Shown here piece by piece: positions 49,797-59,080 of a DNA stretch of 64,000 nucleotides (positions are counted from its first letter, which is position 1; each line of letters begins with the position of its first letter). The notes beneath the pieces were generated by a model, which was not told where the DNA came from, did no database searches, and saw only the letters and a program-made list of their open reading frames with translations. The position numbers were made by a program, and so were the translations under genes. The stretch covers positions 62,001 through 126,000 of the forward strand of contig JBQLZO010000091.1 in assembly GCA_052168315.1 (NCBI GenBank), read 5' to 3'. Source of the DNA: JBQLZO01 sp052168315. GTDB taxonomy: Bacteria; Planctomycetota; Phycisphaerae; Phycisphaerales; UBA1924.

Positions 49797-51143
49797 TCAG
49801 CGCGTTGCCGCACTCAGGATCGACCGGGCATCGAACGCGATGCGCCCCTCCACGACGGTCAACACCACCCCGGCCCCGCGCTTCGACCAGTCCCACCACC
49901 CGTTCCGCGATCGCGATCCCAGCCAGCGAGATCCGTCCGGATCTTCGCACGCCCCCAAGCCCGGATCGATCAGCACGAGGTCCGCAGGGGCCCCGGCTTC
50001 GATCCGGGGCGGCTCGAGATTCACGCACCGCGCCGGGGCCGTGGACATCCGTTCGATGAGAAAGCCCAGCGTCCACCGCCCGGTCTGCACGAATTCCGCG
50101 TGGAGCGATGCGAATGCCGATTCCATCCCGATCACCCCGAACGGCGCCTCTTCCATGGGCAGCGCCTTGGTATGCGGCGCGTGCGGCGCGTGGTCGGTCG
50201 CGATGCAGTCGATGGTCCCGTCCTCGAGGCCCTCGATCAGCGCAGCGCGGTCATCCTCATCGCCCAGCGGCGGCTTCATCTTCCCGTGCGTCCCGAGGCG
50301 CTCGACATCCTCATCCGTGAGGCACAGGTGATGGGGCGAGACCTCCGCCGTCACCGGGGCGCCCCGTGACTTCCAGTGCCGGACCGCCTCGACCGATTCC
50401 TTCACGGACAGGTGGCACACATGCAGCCGGCACCCGGTCTCGTGGGCGAGCGCGCAGTCGCGGGCGACGCAGGTCGATTCGGAAAGTCGGGTCAGCCCCG
50501 GCAGCCCGAGGCGGGCCGAGACCCTTCCCTCGTGCATCACGCCGGGACCGGTCAGCGCCAGGTCCTCGCAGTGGTCCAGCACGACCATGCCCAGCTCCGC
50601 GGCCCACTGCATCGCGCGGCGCATCACCTCCGCGTTCGCGACCGGAAGCCCATCGTCGGAGAGCGCACCCGCGCCCGCAGCGCGCAGGACCGCGAAGTCC
50701 GTCAGCGACTCGCCGCCCATCCCACGGCTCACGGCGGCGACGGGGATCACCCGCACACCGGACGCCTCGGGCTGCGCTGCGCGATCCAGCACGAACCGGA
50801 CCACGCCGGGAGAATCGCAGATCGGGCGGGTGTTGGGCATGCCGAAAACGACGCAGTACCCGCCGCGCGCGGCCGCGTGCGAGGCGCTGGCGATGGTCTC
50901 CGACGACTCGCCGCCGGGCTCGCGGAGGTGCGCGTGCGGCTCCACGAACGCGGGCGCCAGAAATTTGCCCGAGGCATCGATCTCGGTCGCGCCGCCGGCG
51001 TGATCGAGCCCGGTCCCGACATCCGCGATCGCCCCATCCCGGACCAGCACATCGCCGGGCCCATCGCGCCCGGTCATCGGGCAGACGATGTGCGCGTTCC
51101 TGATCAGCAGAGGGCCCGGCGTGTGCGTGTCTGAATTCTTCAT
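49797..51143 (-). CDS. pyrC: Dihydroorotase
   Basis: A 448-residue amidohydrolase that closes carbamoyl-aspartate to dihydroorotate in UMP synthesis. FVEPHAHLREPGGE holds the metal HxH and substrate Arg; GYCVVFGMPNTRP, VLDHCED, LHVCHLSVKESVE and ATDHAPH follow, with TDHAPH giving the catalytic Asp. The carbamylated Lys of some classes is not obvious, which fits class I type II enzymes. ATG at 51143; 31 nt downstream of pyrB, same operon. Confidence 0.93.
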   Translation of the reverse strand: MKNSDTHTPGPLLIRNAHIVCPMTGRDGPGDVLVRDGAIADVGTGLDHAGGATEIDASGKFLAPAFVEPHAHLREPGGESSETIASASHAAARGGYCVVFGMPNTRPICDSPGVVRFVLDRAAQPEASGVRVIPVAAVSRGMGGESLTDFAVLRAAGAGALSDDGLPVANAEVMRRAMQWAAELGMVVLDHCEDLALTGPGVMHEGRVSARLGLPGLTRLSESTCVARDCALAHETGCRLHVCHLSVKESVEAVRHWKSRGAPVTAEVSPHHLCLTDEDVERLGTHGKMKPPLGDEDDRAALIEGLEDGTIDCIATDHAPHAPHTKALPMEEAPFGVIGMESAFASLHAEFVQTGRWTLGFLIERMSTAPARCVNLEPPRIEAGAPADLVLIDPGLGACEDPDGSRWLGSRSRNGWWDWSKRGAGVVLTVVEGRIAFDARSILSAATR

Positions 51144-51174
51144 GTCGGTGTGGCGAGGTTTCAGTTGAGATGAG

Positions 51175-52224
51175 TCAGCGGCGCGTGGCGATTTCCGCAT
51201 CGCGCGCGACCGCCTGCCGGGTTTCATGCAGATCGAGCAGCGCTCCCATGCGGACCCGCACGCCGTTGGCGACCTGTTCCGTGATCGCGGAGCGCTGCGG
51301 ATCGTCGACGACATCGTGCGCCAGCTCCACCCCGCGGTTCACGGGGCCCGGATGCATCAGGATCGCGCCCGGCTTCATCGCATCAAGGTGCCGCCGGGTG
51401 ATCTGGTACGAGCGGGCGTACTCGCCAGTCGATGGGAACAGCACGCCGCCGCCCTGCCGCTCGAGCTGGATCCGCAGCGCGTAGATCACATCCACTCGCC
51501 TGACAAGTTCATCCAGCCCATCGGCGCGAACGATCTCGATCGGCTGGCCGAGCCCCTGGCCGATCGAGGTCATGTCGTTGGGGCACAGCGCCACCGGACC
51601 GGCGAGCACCACCCGCGCGCCCAGCATCAGCGCTGCCTGGGCGGTCGAGCGCGCGACCCGCGAGTGCAGCACATCGCCCACGATCGCGATGCTGATGCCC
51701 GCGAGCACGCCCGATGGCTCATCCGACGATGCGATGGGCCTCCCGAGCCGCTCGATGATCGTCAGCATGTCGAGCAGAGCCTGCGTGGGGTGCTGATGCC
51801 GCCCATCGCCCGCGTTCAGCACGCTCGCCCGCGTCGCCTTCTGCACCGTCGGCATGATCCCGGATCGGGCGTGCCGGACGACCAGATAGTCCGGCGCCAT
51901 CGCGTCGATGGTTTGCACGGTGTCCAGCAGCGATTCACCCTTGGCCAGCGAGGAACCGGTCGCCGACAGGTTGACAACGGTCGCCCCGAGCCGGTGCGCG
52001 GCGATCTCGAACGACACGCGCGTCCGGGTCGAGTCCTCAAAGAACGCGTTGACGAGCGTGGCCCCGCGCAGGGGCATCTGGCCATCGCCATGGACCGGGA
52101 GCGCTGCGCTGCGGGCGAGGATCCGCACCACGCCCCGGGCCCCGAGCCCGCCGATCGACAGCAGCGAGGGCGTCGCCCGATCGCCTCGGCGTGCTCCAGT
52201 GTCTTGTTGCTGGGAATCCGGCAT
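51175..52224 (-). CDS. pyrB: Aspartate carbamoyltransferase catalytic subunit
   Basis: A 349-residue enzyme joining carbamoyl phosphate to aspartate. NAFFEDSTRTRVSFE holds the STRTR carbamoyl-phosphate loop; LAKGESLLDT is the mobile loop, NAGDGRHQHPTQALLD the HPTQ site, and MHPGPVNRGVEL the aspartate loop. Length slightly above the usual 310 because of an N-terminal extension and a loop near ASSDEPSG. ATG at 52224. No pyrI was seen. Upstream DUF1275 gene is 51 nt away. Confidence 0.94.
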   Translation of the reverse strand: MPDSQQQDTGARRGDRATPSLLSIGGLGARGVVRILARSAALPVHGDGQMPLRGATLVNAFFEDSTRTRVSFEIAAHRLGATVVNLSATGSSLAKGESLLDTVQTIDAMAPDYLVVRHARSGIMPTVQKATRASVLNAGDGRHQHPTQALLDMLTIIERLGRPIASSDEPSGVLAGISIAIVGDVLHSRVARSTAQAALMLGARVVLAGPVALCPNDMTSIGQGLGQPIEIVRADGLDELVRRVDVIYALRIQLERQGGGVLFPSTGEYARSYQITRRHLDAMKPGAILMHPGPVNRGVELAHDVVDDPQRSAITEQVANGVRVRMGALLDLHETRQAVARDAEIATRR

Positions 52225-52275
52225 CGGCGCGGAGTGTCCCGGGAACGCGTCCGCACGGCAACCCAACGCCCCCGA

Positions 52276-53124
52276 TCACCGGCTCCGCCCGTGCGATGGT
52301 GGCCCGGCATCGCACGCCTCATCATCCTGACCGTGCCGCGCCCGGATCTGCACCCGACGAGCGAAGTACCCGCCCCCGGCCACCCCCAGGACAATCGCCG
52401 GGAGCCACAACGCATCGAGCCCCAGCCCGAGCCACGCGAAGTGCCCCACGACCCCGCCCACGAAGAACGCACCCAGCAGCAGCAACAGCAGCAGCAGCTT
52501 CCAACCCGCCACATCCCGGTGCCGGAGCCATTGCCCGAGCAGGAACCCGAGGTCCGTGGCGATCCCGGTGAGGTGGGTCGTCCGGACGATCAGCCCGCCG
52601 TACGACGAGGCCATCGCGTTCTGGAGCCCCGCGGCCATCGCGACCAGCAGCACGCCGGGCGTGATCGACCACCGCACCACCACCGCCGCCAGCACCAGCA
52701 GCCCGGCCTCCAGCATCATCGCGATCCCGTAGGGCTCGCCGAGGCGCAGCGACGCCTTCCCGATCACCACCCCCGAAATCCCCGCCCCGATGATGAAGCA
52801 CCCGAACACCGGGAGCACGAACAGGATGTCGGCGCTGTTCCCCGCCCCAAGGTCGCTCGACAGCCTCGACACCGTCCCGGTCATGTGCGTCACGGGCACG
52901 CCCGCCCCGGCGATGAGCACCACATTCAGGAATCCCGCGATCGCCGCGAGCACGCACCCGCCGAGGAACACCAGCGGCTCGTTATCCTTCCCGGACCCCG
53001 CCGCCGGCATGCTCTCGAGCCCGGCGACCCGGCGCCAGTCCCTGCCGCGCATCCCACCCCGGCGCGCTGCAGCGCTCGGCTGGTCGCTCTGGCGTGGCGG
53101 CGGTGTGTCGACGGTGGGGGGCAT
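52276..53124 (-). CDS. DUF1275 (YoaK-like) membrane protein
   Basis: A 282-residue protein with about six membrane helices. GFLNVVLIAGAGVPVTHMTGT is the conserved first motif of DUF1275 and AMAAGLQNAMASSYGG-like wording the second; TTHLTGIATDLGF the third. Function is unknown in the family, although a transport role has been suggested. The first 50 residues are hydrophilic and may not be translated; a downstream Met at residue 25 or 39 is possible. Divergent from coaE. Confidence 0.82.
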   Translation of the reverse strand: MPPTVDTPPPRQSDQPSAAARRGGMRGRDWRRVAGLESMPAAGSGKDNEPLVFLGGCVLAAIAGFLNVVLIAGAGVPVTHMTGTVSRLSSDLGAGNSADILFVLPVFGCFIIGAGISGVVIGKASLRLGEPYGIAMMLEAGLLVLAAVVVRWSITPGVLLVAMAAGLQNAMASSYGGLIVRTTHLTGIATDLGFLLGQWLRHRDVAGWKLLLLLLLLGAFFVGGVVGHFAWLGLGLDALWLPAIVLGVAGGGYFARRVQIRARHGQDDEACDAGPPSHGRSR

Positions 53125-53181
53125 CAGGCTGGCTCAGCAGGTCATGGCTCAGCGGATCAGGACGAAACGGAGATGGTTCGC

Positions 53182-53838
53182 GTGGCGAGCACCCCCGACC
53201 AGCAACGCCCGGACAATCCCGACGGAATCGGCGCTGCGATCCCAATCATCGGTCTGGCGGGAGCGATCGGCGCAGGCAAGTCCGCCCTGGCCCGGGCGTT
53301 CGCCCGGCTCGGGTGCCTCGTGATCGATTCGGACCGCGAAGCGCGGGAGGCGCTCGACCGCCCGGAGGTCCGCGAGCGGCTGGTCGAGTGGTGGGGGGGG
53401 CAAATCCTGACGCCGGAAGGGCGGGTCGATCGCCGGAGGATCGCCGACCGCATTTTCGGCGATGAGCGGGAACGGAAACGGCTCGAGGGGCTGGTCCATC
53501 CCCTCATCCGGCGCACCCGGGACGGGGCCCGGCGCGAGGCGGGCGCCGCGGGCAAGATCGGCGTGATCTACGACGCCCCGCTTCTGTTCGAGGCCGGGAT
53601 CGATGCGATCTGCGATGGCGTCGTGTTCGTCGATGCCCCCCGCGCGGTGCGGCTGCAGCGCGTGCGCGAGACCCGGGGGTGGGATGAAGCCGAACTCGAC
53701 CGCAGGGAAGCCATGCAGTGGTCGCCCGAGCGCAAGAAGGCCGCCAGCGGCTTCATCGTTCGGAACGATGGGCCCGAGGAGGCGCTCGATGCGCACGCCC
53801 GTGACATCCTCCGCCGGCTCGGTGTCGAGCTCCCCTGA
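53182..53838 (+). CDS. coaE: Dephospho-CoA kinase
   Basis: A 218-residue kinase for the last step of coenzyme A synthesis. IIGLAGAIGAGKSALARAF is the P-loop, VIDSDREARE the Asp base region, LEGLVHPLIRR the CoA-binding segment, and YDAPLLFEAGIDAICDGVVFVDAP the core. GTG at 53182 has GGAG 9 nt upstream; the ATG at 53173 is only directly after that GGAG and so less likely. Convergent with the ThrE-type gene (25-nt gap). Confidence 0.93.
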   Translation: MASTPDQQRPDNPDGIGAAIPIIGLAGAIGAGKSALARAFARLGCLVIDSDREAREALDRPEVRERLVEWWGGQILTPEGRVDRRRIADRIFGDERERKRLEGLVHPLIRRTRDGARREAGAAGKIGVIYDAPLLFEAGIDAICDGVVFVDAPRAVRLQRVRETRGWDEAELDRREAMQWSPERKKAASGFIVRNDGPEEALDAHARDILRRLGVELP

Positions 53839-53863
53839 GTCGGGCCGAAGGGCAGGGCGATTG

Positions 53864-55078
53864 CTACAGCGTCTGGCGAGGCGGGAGGGCGGCCTGGGCC
53901 ACCAGCAGCCCGGCCACGATCGACACCGCCACCAGGATCATCGAGAACGCCGTCCCGATGCCCTGGGTCGGGTCCTGCTCCAGCAGCGAGCTGAAGCTCT
54001 TGAATCCGATGGACCCCGGGACCAGCAGGATCAGGCCGGGGATCTTCAGGATGGCCGACGGGCGGCGCGTCACGCGCGCGTGCCCGTTCGCGAACACGCC
54101 CATCAGGAACGCCCCGAGGCTCGCGCCCAGCTCCGGCCCCAGGATGAGGGCGCCGGTGCGCGCGCCAACGAACGCGATGATCCCGGAGATCGCGATCAAG
54201 GGCATGTCCTTCGGACGCGCACGAAACAACAGCGCGAATGCGAACGGCGCCACGAGCAGCATGGGCCACAGCGCCCAGGCGGGCGCCGCGGCAAGGGTGC
54301 CTTCGGAGGGGGGCAGCATGCGTTCGATCGATCGTCCCATCGCCACGCCGAAGCCGATGGCCAGGAAGATCATCAGCGCGTGCATGAGCCGGGCGGTGCC
54401 TGAGATCAGATGCCGGGAGGCCAGCTCGCTCACCGCCAGCGTGAGGGTCAGTCCCGGAACGAGCACGATCACGCCCGCGAGGGTGACGGTGTACGAGTCG
54501 ACGCCCGGAATCCATGTCTGCGCGAGCAGCGCGACGCTGGCCGCGACCAGCCCCGCGAGAAAGTCCATCAGCCGCGCCATGTTCCGGTGCCTGGCCGTGA
54601 CCAGCGCGAACAGCCCGATGACAAAGGCGATCCCGGCGGCGATGCCCGCCTCGATCCACGAACGCCCAAAGAAGATCCCGGCGCACCCCGATGCGACCGC
54701 AAACGCCGGGGGCACGGTCCAGGCGGGGTAGCGATCGACGCCCTCGCCGATCGCACGCAGGCGTTCGCGCCCCGTTTCGATGTCCAGCGCACCGGTGGCG
54801 ACCTCGCGGGCAAGCTCGTCAAGCAGGACGGTCCGCTCAAGGTTCACATCGCCCGGTTCCACCCGAGCCAGAGTCACGCGCTGGGCTTCCGGCGGGCCGA
54901 ACCCGCCCCACAGGCTGGTGGGCGTGGAGAAGAACTGGCTGATCAGCCCGAGCTGGTCCGAAACCTGGGAAAGCGTCTCTTCGAGCCGGTGCGCCGGCGT
55001 GCCAGCCCCGTGCAGCGCCCGTCCCAACTCGAGCACGAACGCTTCGCGGACTCTGATTGGTCTGTTGGTGTCTTCCAT
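53864..55078 (-). CDS. Threonine/serine exporter family protein (ThrE type)
   Basis: A 404-residue membrane protein. The N-terminal DUF1212 half starts with a cytoplasmic segment (ELGRALHGAGTPAHRLEETL, FFSTPTSLWGGF) followed by about five helices, and the second half (DUF3815-like, about five helices) includes LGPELGASLGAFLMG and PSAILKIPGLILLVPGSIGFKS. Both halves are in one chain, as in corynebacterial ThrE. Substrate Thr/Ser is inferred from the family. Its upstream region contains long G runs. Confidence 0.85.
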   Translation of the reverse strand: MEDTNRPIRVREAFVLELGRALHGAGTPAHRLEETLSQVSDQLGLISQFFSTPTSLWGGFGPPEAQRVTLARVEPGDVNLERTVLLDELAREVATGALDIETGRERLRAIGEGVDRYPAWTVPPAFAVASGCAGIFFGRSWIEAGIAAGIAFVIGLFALVTARHRNMARLMDFLAGLVAASVALLAQTWIPGVDSYTVTLAGVIVLVPGLTLTLAVSELASRHLISGTARLMHALMIFLAIGFGVAMGRSIERMLPPSEGTLAAAPAWALWPMLLVAPFAFALLFRARPKDMPLIAISGIIAFVGARTGALILGPELGASLGAFLMGVFANGHARVTRRPSAILKIPGLILLVPGSIGFKSFSSLLEQDPTQGIGTAFSMILVAVSIVAGLLVAQAALPPRQTL

Positions 55079-55123
55079 GCTGCGGCATCACAGGCCCGGA
55101 GGCTCGGCAATGGATTGGCGACC

Positions 55124-55160
55124 GGGGCGGAGTTCGGGGGGTTGGGGGGGTTGGGGGGGG
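55124..55160 (+). repeat. G-tract cluster upstream of the ThrE-type gene
   Basis: G runs of 4 (55124-55127), 2, 6 (55136-55141), 7 (55144-55150) and 8 (55153-55160), the last three split by TT. Four runs of at least four G with short loops could form a stable G-quadruplex on the plus strand. Confidence 0.6.
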
Positions 55161-55224
55161 AGCCTCGGATCGTTCGCACACCCGGACAGCAATGCGAATC
55201 GGATCCGCATGAAAGGCGCGCGTG

Positions 55225-55250
55225 AAAAGCCCCCCACGGGAATGGGGGGC
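55225..55250 (-). terminator. Intrinsic terminator of the Xer recombinase gene
   Basis: Stem GCCCCCCA/TGGGGGGC (55229-55236 with 55243-55250), six-nt loop, followed on the minus strand by TTTT. It lies 32 nt after the gene's stop. Confidence 0.75.
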
Positions 55251-55281
55251 GGCGTGTTCGATGGAATGCGCGGAACCCGGG

Positions 55282-56283
55282 TCAGCCCGCCTCGGCCCGC
55301 GGATGAGCCCCGTCGTACGCCCGGCGCAGCCGCTGGCTCGTCAGGTGGGTATAGGTCTGCGTCGTCGAGAGCGAGCGGTGCCCGAGCATCTCCTGCACCT
55401 CGCGCAGGTTCGCGCCGTTGTCGAGCATGTGCGTCGCGAACGAGTGCCGCAGCGTGTGCGGCGAGATCGACGGGTCGAGCCCGGCCGCCCGCAGGTACTT
55501 GTCCAGCTTCCGGCGCACAGAACGCGACGACAGACGCCCGCCGTGCTTGTTGATGAACAGCGGGCTCTGCTCACCCCCGGCGAGCCACTCCTGGGCGAAC
55601 CGCTCGTCGCGGGCGACCATGTCGGTGTACCGATGGATGGCGGCGATCGCGTGGGAGCCGAGGGGCACGATCCGCTCCTTCTTGCCCTTGCCGCGCACCT
55701 TCAGGCACTGCTCCTCATCGGAGAGATCGCCGAGGTCCAGATCGACCAACTCCGACACACGGAGCCCCGTCGAATACAGCGTCTCGAGCATCGCCCGGTC
55801 GCGGCAGCCGAGCACATCTGAGAGATCCGGCGTCGCGAGCAGCTGCTCGATCTGTTCCACGCCGATCGCCTTGGGCAGCCGCTTGGCCTGCCTCGGCGTG
55901 CGGATCTGCGTCATCGGGTTCGCCGCGACCACGCCACGCTTCAGCGCCCACTTGTAGAACGAGCGGAGTGTGGCGATCTTCCGGGCCATCGTGGCCGGTG
56001 AGTACGACTGCTCGGACAGATGGGCGAGGTACTCGCGGATCCCCTCCGCGTCGGCCGCGCAGATGGCGTGGGTGAAACTCCCCTCCGGGGCGGCCCGTCC
56101 GTTCAGGCGGGCTTCGTACGCGCGCTGCTCGGTGGGCTCATCGTCGGCAATCCCCCGCGACTGCTGGAGGAATTCGATGAACTGGCGCATGTCAGCCCCA
56201 TAGCACCTCGCGGTGTACGGGCTGAAATGCCGTTCGTCGGTGAGATACTCCAGAAAGCCATGCACGATCGGTAGCGTGTTCAT
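55282..56283 (-). CDS. Tyrosine recombinase, XerC/XerD type
   Basis: A 333-residue site-specific recombinase. N-terminal SAM-like core-binding domain (FLEYLTDERHFSPYTARCYG) and catalytic domain with Arg175 (STGLRVSEL), Lys of RGKGKKERIVPLG, His276-x2-Arg279 (SPHTLRHSFATHM), His302 (LGHRSLSTTQ) and the nucleophile Tyr311 (QTYTHL). All six catalytic residues are present. Length is slightly greater than XerC because of a loop near residues 42-70. A housekeeping chromosome-dimer resolvase is more likely than a phage integrase, as no att repeats or mobile genes flank it. XerC versus XerD cannot be decided. Confidence 0.92.
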   Translation of the reverse strand: MNTLPIVHGFLEYLTDERHFSPYTARCYGADMRQFIEFLQQSRGIADDEPTEQRAYEARLNGRAAPEGSFTHAICAADAEGIREYLAHLSEQSYSPATMARKIATLRSFYKWALKRGVVAANPMTQIRTPRQAKRLPKAIGVEQIEQLLATPDLSDVLGCRDRAMLETLYSTGLRVSELVDLDLGDLSDEEQCLKVRGKGKKERIVPLGSHAIAAIHRYTDMVARDERFAQEWLAGGEQSPLFINKHGGRLSSRSVRRKLDKYLRAAGLDPSISPHTLRHSFATHMLDNGANLREVQEMLGHRSLSTTQTYTHLTSQRLRRAYDGAHPRAEAG

Positions 56284-56520
56284 GTCTCGTTCCGTTCGGC
56301 GCCAGTTGCCTGTCGCCGCTCCCTCTGGCCGACGGTTTCCCGCCTGCCATGCTCACCCGAACGCCGCGCTCCGCGCGCCTCCCGGGGTCACTCTCCGGGC
56401 ACACTGTATGTCACCGGGCTCCTGCCCGATAAGATGGCTTTCGGCGTCTTTATGCCTCAAGTTGCGGATGACCCGACACTTATGCGAATCCCGCCGAATC
56501 ACGAACCTCGTGGAAATGTT

Positions 56521-57309
56521 TTATCGGACTGAAACGCCCGCAAAGCTCGTGCGGCCGGCGATCCTCCGTCGCTCTGCCTCGAGGAGAAGATCCACGAGGT
56601 GGTACGACGCAAACTGAGTGTAATGCCTCATCGCCTTCAGGTATCGCACGGATCCCAGCGCCGAGTTCGGGTCATGGCGTCCCTGCGCGTACCGAGCCGC
56701 CAGAGCCTGCACATCCGCATCCGCGGCGTTGAGATGCACGCTGGCGATCGCGTCCGGCCCGCTTGTCTCCGGTCGATAGGTCATCGTGACATCGCTCGAG
56801 GCCGAGCGAATCGTCCGCGGGTCGAGCACATTCGGCGCCGAAGCCAGCGCCCGCTCGGTGACCGCGAACACCGCGGCGTTGAACCCCATCTCGAATGGCT
56901 CATAGGGCTCCCAGGAGGTGATCGAAGCCACAATGATGATGTCGGCCCCGAGCGCCCGCGCCAGGTTCCGCGCATCGCTGGGCGTTCGGACCTCGGGCAT
57001 CTCCAGGCTCTCCATCGCCGAGAGCGTGCGGTTCGTCGGCAGGGCCATCAGCCCCGGGACCTCCTGCACCTGGTTGACCAGCGCATCGGCCACCCGCAGC
57101 ACATCCACCCGGCTGAAGCCCGACTCATTGATCGGCGGGGCCACCGCGACCGTCACCGGAGTGCCCGGGTACGGCGACACCAGCACCCGCGGCGTGCCGG
57201 CGCTCGGCCTGGTGCTGATCGACTGGCATCCGATCACGCCGGACGCGAGCGCAGCGCCCATCACCGCCACCGCCGCCACACAACCCCATCGCGCCATCCG
57301 TCCCTGCAT
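56521..57309 (-). CDS. Putative outer-envelope lipoprotein
   Basis: A 262-residue protein with signal peptide VAAVAVMGAALASGVIGC (lipidated Cys28). The mature part begins with ISTRP-Ser/Ala and then an alpha/beta domain (VLVSPYPGTPVTVAVAPPIN, LGADIIIVASITSWEPYEP) of the type that binds peptidoglycan or nucleotides in GNA1162/CsgG-like lipoproteins, but similarity is weak. Followed by a helical end. Same strand as the PD40 lipoprotein downstream in the map (57443-58783), which lies 133 nt before it in transcription order. No function assigned. Confidence 0.65.
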   Translation of the reverse strand: MQGRMARWGCVAAVAVMGAALASGVIGCQSISTRPSAGTPRVLVSPYPGTPVTVAVAPPINESGFSRVDVLRVADALVNQVQEVPGLMALPTNRTLSAMESLEMPEVRTPSDARNLARALGADIIIVASITSWEPYEPFEMGFNAAVFAVTERALASAPNVLDPRTIRSASSDVTMTYRPETSGPDAIASVHLNAADADVQALAARYAQGRHDPNSALGSVRYLKAMRHYTQFASYHLVDLLLEAERRRIAGRTSFAGVSVR

Positions 57310-57442
57310 GACTCGTTTCCTTGCCGATCGGGCGGGGAACGCTCGTGCAAGCGTTCGCCGCGCCCTGGTGTGTCCGTTGCGATCCGATCACGCCCTTCGC
57401 GCCCGGCGCTGCACCTTCCGGGCAGCACCGTTTCCCATTGGC

Positions 57443-58783
57443 TCAGTTCCCGTCATCCGTCGGCACATCGGCCAGGTCCGACGAACCGCCGCCCATGATC
57501 GATGCCGTCTGGATCGCCTGCTCCGGGCGGATGGACCAGATGTTGTCCTGCCCCGATCGGTCGGAGATGAAGAACACGGTGCCGTCCGGACCCCACGCGG
57601 GCATCAGGTTGATCGCGTGCCCGCGGGTCAGGTTGGTCTTGCCCGAGCCGTCCGACCGCGCGAACCAGATGTCCGCGTTCTGGGGACGGGTCGCGCCCTG
57701 ATCGGCCGGGGGATCCATGATCGTCGCGAACGCGACATGCTCGCCATCGAGAGACCAGGTCGGGTTGATGATCGCGGCGACCGACGAAGATGCGATCTCG
57801 GTCGGATTCACCGCTTCGGAGTTGAGATAGTCGATCGTCCACACGCTGAAGAACCGGCTGCCACGCTCGCGCGGACGCTGGAACAGGATCCGGTTCTGAG
57901 TCGGGTGCCACTCGGGGAACAGCCCGTATGTCAGGAAGGTCGCCTTGGCCGGCGAGTTCAGATCACGCAGCCAGATCTCCCAACGGTCCGAGTTCTCGCC
58001 GAGCCGGCAGTACGCGATCTTGGTCCCGTCGGGCGACCAGGTCGGGTGCAGCTCGTGCCCATTGTCGAAGGTGATCTGCACGGCCTGCCCGCCCGAGGAG
58101 TTCATCATGAAGATGTCCCACGAGCCGCCGCGGTTGGACGCGAACGCGATCCGCTGGCCGTCAGGCGAGAGCCCGGGCATCACATCATGGGCCGGATCGG
58201 TGGTCAGCTGGGTCACCGCGGTGCCGCCGATGGACTGGACATAGATGTCCGAGTTCTGGCTGTGCCGCGTGGACGAGAAGAAGATCCTCCGCCCATCGCC
58301 CGCGACGGTCGGGTCAAAGTCGGCCCCTTCGCTGGCGAACGACACGCGCGAGGCGTTCTCGGGCATCGGGCCGTCCATCGACTGCGAGCGGTTGGTCAGC
58401 CCGAGTCCCGGCAGATCCGAGAGGATGCCCATGGGCGTCGGCGCGCCCGGGGCGGTGCTCTCCGGCGTGTTGAACGCCGCGGTCTGCACGGGGTTGTTCC
58501 CGTTCGAGGCGGTTGCGCTCGAGCCCGGCGTGTTGGAGAAGATGTCGCCTGCCGTCAGCGTGCCGGTCTGGGCGCCCACGGGCTGGTACCCCGCGCCGGG
58601 GCCACCCTCGGCGCCGCGGGTCCACGCGTTGTTGGTGAACCTGGTGTCCGTGGTCTCCCCGGCGGGCTGCGGCGGGCGAGCGACGAGCTGCGATCCGGAG
58701 CCGAACGGCCCGGAATTGCAGCCGGCGAGCTGGCAAAGCGACCCGGCCGACAGGATCAACAGGTAAGTGGTGCTGCGTCGCAT
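57443..58783 (-). CDS. TolB-like PD40 beta-propeller lipoprotein
   Basis: A 446-residue exported protein. Signal peptide ILSAGSLCQLAGC gives a lipidated Cys22. Residues 25-140 are Gly/Thr/Asn-rich and low in complexity. The C-terminal 300 residues have at least five PD40 blades of the form PGLSPDGQRIAFASNRGGSWDIF, TWSPDGTKIAY, and WGPDGTVFFISDRSG-like, as in TolB. TolB proper is not lipidated and has an extra N-terminal domain, so this is a relative. Likely binds a protein partner in the periplasm. Confidence 0.8.
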   Translation of the reverse strand: MRRSTTYLLILSAGSLCQLAGCNSGPFGSGSQLVARPPQPAGETTDTRFTNNAWTRGAEGGPGAGYQPVGAQTGTLTAGDIFSNTPGSSATASNGNNPVQTAAFNTPESTAPGAPTPMGILSDLPGLGLTNRSQSMDGPMPENASRVSFASEGADFDPTVAGDGRRIFFSSTRHSQNSDIYVQSIGGTAVTQLTTDPAHDVMPGLSPDGQRIAFASNRGGSWDIFMMNSSGGQAVQITFDNGHELHPTWSPDGTKIAYCRLGENSDRWEIWLRDLNSPAKATFLTYGLFPEWHPTQNRILFQRPRERGSRFFSVWTIDYLNSEAVNPTEIASSSVAAIINPTWSLDGEHVAFATIMDPPADQGATRPQNADIWFARSDGSGKTNLTRGHAINLMPAWGPDGTVFFISDRSGQDNIWSIRPEQAIQTASIMGGGSSDLADVPTDDGN

Positions 58784-59080
58784 GGTTCGTGCATCCTCAT
58801 CTTCAAGCGTGGTCAGGGTCTGCCCGGGCGGAACGCCTTTCAGCACCGGGCGAACGCGAATCGCGTGCCACGGGGGATTGAGTCCGCCGGTTGTTCTTCG
58901 GACATTCCCGCCGGTTCCTTGCCCCGACACGGCGATGGATGCACGCCAAATCGGACCGTCGGGACCGCCGCATCGGGCGGGCGCATCACAGCCTTTCCGG
59001 GATCGCACGCCCGCCTCCGGGGAATCGCCGGGCACCACCGCGCCCATGCCGGTGACCCGAATCTCGCATAGGCTGTTCCC
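58784..59080. other. Divergent intergenic region before hldE
   Basis: 297 nt without a supported gene. The only signal seen is the TAGGCT hexamer at 59069-59074 in front of hldE. Confidence 0.45.
59069..59074 (+). promoter_or_regulatory. -10-like hexamer for leaderless hldE
   Basis: TAGGCT, six nt (GTTCCC), then the GTG start codon. Confidence 0.4.

Noticed and set aside
51226..53172. Long in-frame extension upstream of coaE
   Set aside because: It is antisense to pyrB and the DUF1275 gene and low in complexity; the P-loop lies about 20 residues after the chosen start.
55282..56283. Xer recombinase as an integrase of a mobile element
   Set aside because: No flanking direct repeats, tRNA junction or mobility genes; sequence and length are of the housekeeping XerC/D kind.
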